A stretch of DNA of 64,000 nucleotides from contig CM052355.1 in the NCBI GenBank assembly GCA_028551475.1, positions 18,497,543 through 18,561,542 on the forward strand. The letters are read 5' to 3'. A program made the position numbers and the translations under genes. This DNA comes from Casuarina equisetifolia. Taxonomy: Eukaryota; Streptophyta; Magnoliopsida; Fagales; Casuarinaceae. Shown in pieces: positions 54,531-64,000 of this stretch. The notes under the pieces are model-generated. The model saw only the letters and a program-made list of their open reading frames with translations, was not told the origin of the DNA and did no database searches. Each line of letters begins with the position of its first letter. Position 1 is the stretch's first letter.

Positions 54531-54980
54531 GCAATATTGGTGGACAATTAGCATAGAATTTTGGAGTAAAATTATATATAATTGTAAGATTGAGAATCCC
54601 ATGTAATTAGGCTTGTTCATAGCCATTTTTTAAAGAGAACTTTTGTGGACAAGCTAAGAAAAGGTAAAGTAGGTGTCAACTTGTTAGTTGAACCACCTCT
54701 CAAATTAGTGTATTTTTTTTTTCTCATTGTCTATTTGTGGTGATTTTTTTATTTTTAAATTTGATTGATTGCAAAAAGAAATACATAGATATAAGTTGTA
54801 CAAAATTAACATAAAAGAATTAAAAAATTAGCATATTATCTAATTCAACCCCTTTCTTAGGCAATCATGGACCTCTAAATTTTCCCTTTTGGTTAGGAGC
54901 CAACCCAAGCTTGCTTGCTATTAAGGAAGTTATAGGTGCTTTTAGAATTTTCTAAAAGTCACACCAACATTCCTCCCTTT
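54531..54980. other. AT-rich DNA between two retrotransposon relics
   Basis: No gene or clear element boundary was seen. It may include further decayed retrotransposon sequence. Confidence 0.3.
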
Positions 54981-56490
54981 CCCAAACTACCTAGTACTCT
55001 CGTAGCCTAGGGGTGGTGGTTCTAGACATAGTATTTATGGAGATTTCTAACGCTTCCCCATTTTTTGTCCTTTTATTCACCCTCCTCGTCACTTTCCTCC
55101 TCATCTTTAACTTCCCGTGGTAGAGCTCCTATGGCAAAAGCAACCTTCCACATTTGTGCCCAGGGGTGAACTTTTTCATCACAATTAAATCACAATCCCT
55201 TCAATGTTCTCTCGTACAACTTGGCCGATGACAATCTCTTCATTAGTATGACTACCTTGCTCTAGTTATGTTGCATGCTAGGGACTTTCGTTGGTGGACC
55301 AGAACCTACTTTTCCCTCTTAACACATTTGCCTTGAGCTTCGTTCGGTATTCATCCATCGAGCTAGTTTGTTGAAGCTTGGGGCGGGGTCCAAAACTCTT
55401 GAACAACTTCATAAGGCGTTGCAAAGTGATCAAGGTTTTAGAGCATTTTTAGCCTTTGGCACCCATGGGCTTATATGAGGTTGTTAGCCTATTTTCAATA
55501 GACTTATTGATATGGGCTTATATCCATAGATATTATTGAGTTTACTTGGTTTCAAATTAATGAATTTATAATCAGTGTAATCAATTGAGGCATATAATAT
55601 TCTTAATTGTTAAATATAGAGCTAGTCAATGTGTGCATGTATTTGCCTTATAGGTTCACACATAAAGAAACGACTAAATCCCTCCCTTAGTTCTTAATAT
55701 ATGCACTAGAGTTCTCCATTTAGTAGAGACAACAAATTATTGGTGGACTAATGTTCAAGCCAATTAAGGGCAAAATCGAAAAAGGGCAAAAGTCATCTTT
55801 TCACGTATTGTGAAAGGAGTTCGAGACAAGAAGTAAGACACACTCCATGAAAACCGATTACAGTCTCGCCCATTTCTCCGCCCGATTTCCAAGCATATCT
55901 TTGCTATCTCACCGAGCCAATGCTGAATAAGAGCGTAAAGGGGAAGAGTCAAGTCAGTTGCAACGAATATGGAACCAAAAACAAGTATGCTAGCTTTGTC
56001 TTCGTTTCGTTTTAAACCATTTTTGTGTTCTAGATGAGCTGCTAGATCTTGAAAGATTCGGACTGATTGGAGCTCGATTATTCCAACACAAGGTGTCTCC
56101 CTCAAAGTTCTAGGCTGCGAGAGGCACTCTTTCCTTTTCAGGAACCTGGTTGAAGTCAAATAACCGTGCCGCCTGGCATGCCCACCCTTTTGGGTCCTCT
56201 TGCCCGTCAAACTTGGGATAGTCGAGCTTGACTCCTCGCACTCAAAAGCCACTCCCAGTAACATTCTTCTTCCTTGTGTTGCCATCACCTTTACTATTCT
56301 AGGGAGTTCCTTCCCCATGTGGGTTTTGTTTGGCTCCCAGGCCTTCAACACTGTAGCTGGTAGCAGCCGATGATTGGCGCATCTCTTGCATGGCCTCAAT
56401 CAACCCTCTTAGGTTAGCCTCCATCCTATCCAAGTGAGAGACATCTCGGGTTGTGGCTCTTCTTGGTCCGCCTTTCATACCAATCTGATG
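54981..56490 (-). mobile_element. Ty3/gypsy retrotransposon relic (gag region)
   Basis: The minus strand carries pieces of a plant gypsy-type gag. The N-terminal part, near 56300-56480, includes RMEANLRGLIEAMQEMRQSS. The capsid-like part is near 55800-56240. A zinc-knuckle region near 55150-55190 (KKFTPGHKC) resembles the gag-protease border of these elements. It is a broken fossil with many breaks and no complete reading frame. A segment of about 300 bp between 55440 and 55760 shows no gag similarity and may be an insertion. LTRs were not identified. Age looks considerable. Confidence 0.7.
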
Positions 56491-59080
56491 AGCCCAGACA
56501 TTACATCGCGTGTTATAGGTCTTCTTTCTTGCACTCTATTCCATTCACCAATCCACCACTATAGGCCTAGTTTGGAGGGAGATAACACCTCGAAACAGTT
56601 TCTATTATCCAAAGTCTGTCCTCTTGCAACCCTTGCTCTGGCATTTAAAAAAGGCTGGGGAATAACTTCTTTATGCTTAACCCTCCCAACAACGTAACAA
56701 ACGTACAAGGTCTTTAAACAAATAGTCCTACCTATATCTCCAGTTCAAACCACAAAAGAGACCTTATACCCCAAACAGCTAAAAGACTAATTGTGCAAAA
56801 CCAACAGTGTTCCTGCACATAACAGAGTTCCTAACAGAGTGCCCTTTGTTTTTCATTTCATTTCATCCTGTGCTGCAAAAGATTCCCATTCAACCAGCTT
56901 GGGCATGGGATGAAAAGGACGACATGTGATCTTCTCTGAACATCAAAGAGTCCCATTCAACCGTACTTTAGTTTGCTTTATAAATTCATGCCCAATCCAG
57001 GGCCATTTGATACATTTCGCTAGCACAAATTCCATATCCTGGCCTTTAAATTTTGGCAAGCCTCAAGGTATGCGTCACACTAGCTGTTTTCATTTTCACA
57101 GCTATAGTGATTGCCTCTCTGAAGGCTCAAGTCCTTCCCACCGTTGCTCTCCTGTCGTGGCTCACCCTTTCTAGTTTTCCAATTATCATTTTCCAAATAT
57201 AGCTAGAAGGTGTTCTGTTTTTTTTTTTGGTTTTTGGTTTTTTGTTGTTTGGAATGTGTTGTTTGCAGGTTGATTGGTGCTAAAGAATTATGGAGGCCGA
57301 ACATCTGGCTAATAAAAAGAGTAAAGGGGTGATGAATGTATGAACGGAGGAACTGATACCAAGCATTGATGCCCCAAGGAGCACATTAACATACCAATTT
57401 GGGAACCCATCTAGAAGAGGACATTTGAGAATTCTCTTCGTTAGCCATATGAAAAACCAACATCAGTTCCACTGCAAGCCTTCGCCCATAACTCATGGCT
57501 GATTCCTGAGCAAGAAAGTGGTATCAGCGAATGTATATATATTCACTTAGGCCCCTATATTTTTATTCATAAAGACTAAGTAGATTCAGTATTTAGACGT
57601 CATGCAATGTAAAGTGGCCTAGATTCTTGGGTGGAAAACCATTCTCAGTAGCCAAGGATCATGTCCAAGCGGTCAAATGTCAAACAAAGGGGCACAACTA
57701 AATAATTGGAATCAACGAGCACTTTGTTGAACTGAGCCAAATCCTCTTGACCATATGTGTTTTTGATGGTAGCTCCTTGACCTTTCCTATATGTAAGACA
57801 GACAGAAGTTTCACTTTTCCTTTTTTTATTATTTTTTTAATCCTTCATTTCCCTTTGTTGCTTTGGTCAAATTTTACGTTATGAGTACATGATTTATCCA
57901 TATGTGCCACTTGATTCAACGGAGCGCCCCTTATGCCATAATGGTTTTAGATTATAGAGTCATCTTGGGTTCATTTGCACAACGTTAGTTCCTACTGGCA
58001 TACACTGAAGTCGTGGCTGAGATGGCATACAGCACTCTAGGGCAACTAATCAATGGATTGCTTATATCATAATGGTTTCCTGTCAGATCCTCTAATTTCA
58101 GTTACCCAAACATGTCAAAAACATTAACCCGATTACAAGACAAGGCATAAGAGTAACTCATCGGGAATTAGTACTACATGCGTTATCAAAAGAACAAAAT
58201 CGGTGTGTTTTATTAGTACGACATGTAGGGAAATGGGATAGGTTTCAGGTGGAGGCAAGGGATGTCGATGAACATACGACTCCAAGGAATAGGGGCATCC
58301 ATACAGCACTTGACGCGAGAAACCAAGTTGAGCAAAACTTTATACTTTTTTAATCAATGCATTCTGGGCCTTGCTTGCTGTAAAGGCTATTCTAAAACCA
58401 ATTAATAATAGTTGGAGAGGGTTCACCTGTATAAAGTGTCAAATCTATGCTCATACAAAATATTCATGTACAAATTGATACAAGTATTACAAGTGAATTG
58501 ATAGAAGTTAAACTGTAAACTTGCACAAAATAAATAAAGTATAAGGAAAATTAATTTGCTTTGATATAATGTAAGAGCCTATTCCAAAATTAATTGACAA
58601 TGGTTGAGGAAGTCTCGTCAAATATAAAGCGGAAAACTTATATTCACACTATAAAATGAGACAACCACATCTTTATTATTTAAATTTATATTATCTTTCC
58701 TACCAAAAGGGTGGGCATTTTTGTTCCACGCTAAGGAGCCATTTAGAACAACACACGTGGCGGAACAGGATTGGAAACATCCCACTTAATATGTATCCAT
58801 ATTAGACCAAAGGCTGCTAACTTTCTCACCGTATCTTGGATTAAATTCAAATGGAAACTATATTCAAATATTTCCGCCGGTTTCGGCGCTGTCTATTATC
58901 CATAGGTAGTCAATTATGCGATAAGCTAACCTATCTTTAAAAAAGATAAAACTCTAACCGCCTACAATGATCCGACCCACAACCGCCTTCCCGACCCGAA
59001 ACTGAGCTACTCTTCTTTGCTGCGTCTCTCAGACACGGAACAAATTTGCTTCACAGCAGGCGGAGAAGAAAGCGACGACC
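56491..59080. other. Intergenic DNA with decayed repeats, and the NBP35 promoter
   Basis: No gene is supported. The left part may include flanking sequence of the gypsy relic. About 58380-58480 and 58565-58665 look like two diverged direct copies of one segment (TATTCTAAAACCAATTAATA versus TATTCCAAAATTAATTGACA) about 180 bp apart, possibly the ends of another tiny element. About 58850-59080 is the NBP35 promoter and leader. Confidence 0.4.
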
Positions 59081-62000
59081 ATGGAGAACGGTGAAATTCC
59101 AGAAGACGCCAACGAGCGTAAGCTGTTTTCTTCTTTGTTGGTCGTGTCCTTGAACGTTTGGAGATTATTGTGTTTGTTTGTTGATTTCGGAATCTCTAAG
59201 GATGTCTGAATTTTTTTTGCTCTTCTTTTTCCATTGATTTTCGGGGTAATATTCAGATTGCCCTGGTCCCAGTTCGGAGTCTGCAGGAAAATCCGACGCC
59301 TGCCAGGGTTGCCCTAACCAAGAAGTTTGTGCTACTGCGCCTAAAGGCCCTGACCCAGGTTCTCCCTTCCTTTCCTATTTCTTGAATGCTTTTTTCTTGT
59401 ATCCACTATGAATACAGATACTTAGGTTGATATGTTTATTTTTCTGAAAATTATTTGCTAATTCCTCATGGGGCAACACTGATTTTCCTAGGTAATACCG
59501 TCTGAAATCTGAAATTTTTGAAAATTTCCGAAGTTTTCCAGGACATGCCCGCAATAGAATGGGGTTTGGTTTTGTGCACTCAAATTTAGTCTAAGGTGTA
59601 GCTGGAAGCATCGTTACCAACAAACTTAACCTGGCTTATTCAGGACCAGTTCTACATGTTTTGTATTCAAGTTAAGCTTGTTATTATAACTGGCCACTCT
59701 GAGTTATGGATGACTCTTGGATGTGTTTTAAGGATATAAAATCCTATAGCTACTTATTAAACTAGAATACCGAGTTAGGAATCATGCGGAAATGATTAGG
59801 AGTGGGATGAAGGTCTTGAGAGGGAAAGGTGGGAAAATTTTGCTTATAATTGTTGTGCGTGTTCTTCTAGTAGCATGTCCTTGTCTTTGTCCTGCATTAT
59901 GATTTATGGAACAAATTACCAACTTTAGTGGATCATTCTCTTTTGCGTTTGATGTTATGGATATCACTCTGAAATCAGCGTGGTGATTGTGTTCTGAAGG
60001 TTTCAACGATTGGAAAGGTAGCCATACACATTAGCAGGCGGTTAATATATTATGTATTGGTATCTCTGATTGTTTTGCTACAGAATAACATCATAAGAAA
60101 GCCAAAGCCACCAGTAAAGATATGTGTTAATTTAATATGGTTATAAGTTCATTTCTTTGATATCTGTGAGTCAGCAACTCCCTAATCATGTATTGTTAGA
60201 GTCTTCAGGTTGTTTTCTTCAGCTTTGAGGTGTGATTCTCATCAAGTTAACCTTTTGTTTGGTATTCTTTTTTATTTTTATTTTTTTAATGTTTAGTGTA
60301 GTAGAAAAACAAAGGACATTTTTCCTTTTGCCATGAGCATATGGTTTTGTTTGTGGCAGACTTTTTTAATATGGAATGAACATGGAAGGAGTCTCTCAAA
60401 TGCTCTTTCTCACCTTTGGTAGAAGAGTTGGAGTTTGATGGTCAAAAGAACAATCAGAATAAAGTCAAATTCCAGAAAGAGCACATTGTTCTTGAGGTTG
60501 CGACCTAGAACATGAAAATGTGAAAGAACGGTGTAGGCATTGGATTAAATGGTTAAATATGAATTCGAATATTTAAGAATAAAACTATTCGGTTTCCTGT
60601 TGATGTGATTGGCTAAGTAATCTTCCCTCGCTTCTACCATTGAGAGGGCCTTTGACTGAAAGTCTCATAAGACTGGTCATTGGAAATTGTTATTCTTCTT
60701 TGAAGGTCTTAGATCGAGCAGAATAAGTCTTTTTTGTTTTGAAGCCCTCTTTGTAAGTAGACTAAAAGGGTGTGGCGATCTCCAACTTCCAACTGCTGGC
60801 TGCTGCACCTTCTTAGTCATCTTATGTTGTTGCCATATCTGTGAGAAGTAACATGCCTAATTTTCTGACATAATCTTCTGATCCTAACTTGGAGTAATTA
60901 GGGTAAAACAGAATAACCCAGTAACCATACTTGTATGCTGAGAAAGAGTAGCTATACCAGGATGATTTTGCAGATTTCTTCTTCATTTTTGGTTTTGGAG
61001 GAGGGGGCTTCCGATATGGTGAGATTTGTGTGTGGGGGTCAATAACTAAAGTCATACGTTGCTGCTAGGTCATCTTTCAATATATCTTTATGTTATCATC
61101 CAGTAGGAAGTCATGCTGAGTGCGTGCCATGCCCATGACTAGACTGTTAGAAGAAATCTCTGTATAGTTTTTACTTTTTATGGGATATTGTCTCTATTCC
61201 AAATTATCCTGATGCAGGATTCATCTACTGTTTATGCACCTGGTTTAAGTTGGATGTAACATGGTTTAATTGTTTTCATGTGATGATATTGAGCGTCTCG
61301 AAAGTAATATGGTTTGTCTCTTTATTTTCTGAATGTTGGTTTCCGCAGACTTGGTTGCAATTGCAGAAAGAATGGCTACTGTCAAGCATAAGATACTGAT
61401 TTTATCTGGGAAGGGTGGCGTTGGCAAGAGCACATTCTCTGCTCAGCTGTCATTTGCTCTTGCAGACATGGGTTTCCAGGTAGGTCTCCTTGACATTGAC
61501 ATTTGTGGCCCGAGCATCCCAAAGATGCTTGGTCTAGAAGGTCAAGATGTCCACCAGAGCAACCTGGGCTGGTCTCCTGTGTATGTTGAGTCGAACCTTG
61601 GGGTCATGTCGATTGGCTTCATGCTCCCTAACCCTGATGAAGCTGTCATTTGGAGGGGTCCACGCAAGAATGGGCTCATCAAGCAATTTCTGAAGGACGT
61701 GTACTGGGGTGAACTTGATTTTTTGGTGGTTGATGCTCCTCCAGGGACCTCAGATGAACACATCTCAATTGTCCAGCTGCTCGAGGCTACTGGAATAGAT
61801 GGTGCAATTATAGTCACCACTCCACAACAAGTCTCATTGATTGACGTGCGGAAAGAAGTGAGTTTCTGCAAGAAAGTTGGAGTTCAGGTTCTCGGTGTTG
61901 TAGAGAACATGAGTGGCTTATGCCAACCGGTGATGGATTTCAAGTTTATGAGGATGACGGAGACAGGTGAACATAGAGATGTCACGGATTGGGTTAGGGA

Positions 62001-62280
62001 GTATCTGAGAGAAAAAGCACCAGAACTTCGAGATTTGATAGCTTGCAGTGAAGTCTTTGACAGCAGTGGTGGTGGTGCAGAAAAAATGGCGACAGAAATG
62101 GGCGTGCCTTTTCTTGGGAAGGTACCGTTGGATCCGCAGCTCTGCAAGGCAGCTGAAGAGGGTAGATCCTGCTTCGGTGATAAAAAATGCGGGGTGAGCG
62201 CTCCTGCACTGAAGAGGATCATAGAAAAATTAGTAGAAAAGCATGGTTTTTCGAGAATGTTGGTAGATGATGGTGCATAG
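59081..62280 (+). CDS. NBP35: NBP35-type cytosolic Fe-S cluster assembly scaffold ATPase (3 exons, 356 aa)
   Basis: This is a P-loop NTPase of the Mrp/NBP35 family, a scaffold on which Fe-S clusters are built for cytosolic and nuclear proteins (CIA pathway). Exons are 59081-59117, 59257-59358 and 61349-62280, totalling 1,071 nt with consistent phases. The start [12 protein letters not shown] leads into the N-terminal Fe-S ferredoxin-like motif: Cys14, Cys28, Cys31 and Cys37, i.e. C-x13-C-x2-C-x5-C. The P-loop GKGGVGKST is at residues 67-75, and the Mrp signature region includes [14 protein letters not shown]. The CPxC pair found after ENMSG in yeast and animal NBP35 is absent here; the protein reads [10 protein letters not shown]. 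As I recall, the loss of that pair is typical of plant NBP35. The second intron is long, about 2.0 kb. No neighbour suggests a linked function. Confidence 0.95.
59359..61348 (+). other. 2.0-kb second intron of NBP35
   Basis: The intron is T-rich on the sense strand, with GT and AG borders. No nested gene was recognised on either strand; the short frames at 59782-60006 and 60822-61055 (minus) have no family resemblance. Confidence 0.8.
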
Positions 62281-64000
62281 ACAATTAATTGTCGTCCGTA
62301 GTCCTTGTGGATCAAAATTTTGTTTCTGTTCTTCTACGCTTTTATCCATAACAGCCTGAATTCATCTGTTTCTTACTGATATGTAGCGACACAACGTTGT
62401 TTAAACCTTATCACTGGTGAATGTAATGCAATGTAATGATACTTGTTACACCTATGGTTTCTGTGAGTTTCTTGGCCATGTATAATGAATAATATTTCTT
62501 TTGATGTCTTTCACAAGTTAAACATCTGTCTTGAAATCCACACATAAGGTGCATGTGTATTGGTTCCCAACTTTCTTTGTAAAACGATAGCAGCAGTGCC
62601 CACATAAACAGGACCGTTAGCCAACCTTCTTGGCTGTTTCAAATTAATGTGATTCTCCTCCTTTATCCTCAAGATCAACGTCGATGATTACTTTATAGCC
62701 GAGAGACTTGAGAAGTTCAGGATTGCTTGATTCTTAATTTTTTGGTTAAAACTAAAAATAGAAAGAATGATGCTTCTTATTTCTACATAGGATAAATTGG
62801 GTAATGGTAAATAATTATTTGATAACTCCTTTTTCCTTTTTTTTTTTTGTTTTGTTTTGTTTTGGTGAAGCAATCCTGAACATGTAGAACATATTTGTGG
62901 ACACCCTAGTCAAAACAATTATTTGAGATACCCCACATAGCACAACCATCCTACAAGTTAATCATGTATATAAATATATGTGAAAGAATCAATATAAATT
63001 ACTGCATTTATTGTCACCCACAAAGTCAGTTGAAACAACATTATCTTCGAATTGCATTAAATGACAACTTTGTAAAACTTGTTACTTGGTATGACAACAA
63101 ATGGGATACACTTAATGTGTGTTTTTATACATTGATTAATATTCTTTTAACTATGGTGTTAAGAGTTATTATCTCACTATACATTTAATTATGGGCTATC
63201 ATTGATCAAATAATTAAAAGTCCTTTTTGTTATTATTGCCGCCTTTGATGTCAATCTAGTTGGTGAGGAAATTTTCATTTTGTGTTTATTAATTAGGCAA
63301 TTCATTGATTACAGCAAATAAACTGTGGTACACCTCCTTGTATGGTGGTGATTTGGAGCACCCTCTATACTGGCTTGGGTTGGTGATTTGGAGCAACTTT
63401 TGACCCCATAAGTTTGTAATTGTTATAGGCACTCACTGTTTTTTGACATTTTCGTCTTTCATTGATGTGAAGAACTGCATTATCATATCAAGAATCATCT
63501 TGATGGTTCTGTGCCAGCAGAGTTTGGCACCCTCAAAAGCATACGACCTATGTGAGTTTCTAAGCTTGTGTGGTTATTGTTGTTTGGAGTAACGAAAGCA
63601 AGCGTTGGGTCCTCAGTGAGGGATGGCTATGAAGGAGGAGGTTCCAGTAGGACTCGCATTGGGTTCGAAGAAGGATCGTATGAGAATATGTATTTTTGTT
63701 CACTAATGTACTATTTTCCTTTATTGGCTGTAAGTAAGGTTATATTTCTCGTTTACATTGTTTAGCATCAGAAAATCAATATTGCTTGATTTACTATTAT
63801 TTATTTTTACTTGGCAAGGAAAATCACATTCTCTTAGATAATGTGATTGTTTCTAGAATTGTACCTAATAGTGGAGCAACTTCCACGCTTGAAGTTCTTG
63901 TTTGGATTGGTTCCAATTAGTGTGTTTTACCATCTAGTTTCGACCAAACTTGTAGGTGAAATCACGTCAACTATACTCAATGGGCTTACTCTGTAGTCAT
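62281..64000. other. NBP35 3' UTR and AT-rich intergenic DNA
   Basis: The first few hundred bases are probably the NBP35 3' UTR. From about 62700 the DNA is AT-rich. A partial direct repeat around GGTGATTTGGAGCA lies at 63346-63400. The open frames at 62964-63188 and 63568-63765 resemble nothing I know, so no gene is called. Confidence 0.4.

Noticed and set aside
61542-62315. Minus-strand open frames opposite NBP35
   Set aside because: They are antisense shadows of the NBP35 third exon, which has an unambiguous P-loop and full-length family match.

Overview
The window looks like nuclear DNA of a flowering plant, probably a dicot and perhaps a woody one. The genes are intron-rich with AT-rich introns, several leaders carry CT/GA tracts, and the recognisable products are plant families (PUX1, AUG6, the CXE carboxylesterases, SKIP14-like F-box, DC1 proteins, plant-type NBP35). 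No tRNA, rRNA, CRISPR or bacterial-style operon was seen. Exon structures were built by hand from splice sites and reading phase. Homology calls and Arabidopsis comparisons rest on recall, because no search could be run.

From 1 to about 46,000 the window is a gene-dense euchromatic block. On the minus strand lie a partial PGAP1-like GPI inositol-deacylase (1-1832), a CXE11-type carboxylesterase (4038-8491), a PP2A B' (B56) regulatory subunit (10051-16118) and augmin subunit 6 (19358-25961). A divergent spacer of about 1.9 kb leads to three plus-strand genes: the CDC48 adaptor PUX1 (27895-31723), cytosolic glucose-6-phosphate dehydrogenase (35511-41555) and a SKIP14-like F-box/LRR protein (43445-45460), whose first exon contains a net +1 frameshift. 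Five of these seven (F-box, G6PD, PUX1, CXE11, PGAP1) occur in the same order, as I recall it, in Arabidopsis At3g27290-At3g27325. The augmin and PP2A genes sit between PUX1 and CXE11 here.

From about 46,000 to 59,000 the window is a repeat-rich, gene-poor stretch. It holds a striking inverted and tandem array of a tiny LTR element (TRIM type: 128-bp LTR, 96-bp internal part with a tRNA-Met-like primer-binding site) at 48196-49962. It also holds a broken DC1 (Cys/His-rich C1) gene at 51846-53717, a Ty1/copia relic near 54.1-54.5 kb and a Ty3/gypsy gag relic at 55.0-56.5 kb.

At 59081-62280 an intact three-exon NBP35 gene (cytosolic Fe-S cluster scaffold) ends the annotated content. The last 1.7 kb is AT-rich sequence with nothing recognised.

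The genes do not form a pathway; they are independent housekeeping and regulatory genes. The most notable observations are two inferred GC-AG introns (PGAP1-like and PUX1), the F-box frameshift, the head-to-tail and head-to-head TRIM array, and a (CCCGT)8 tract able to form a G-quadruplex or i-motif upstream of the carboxylesterase. I found no convincing wholly new biological system.
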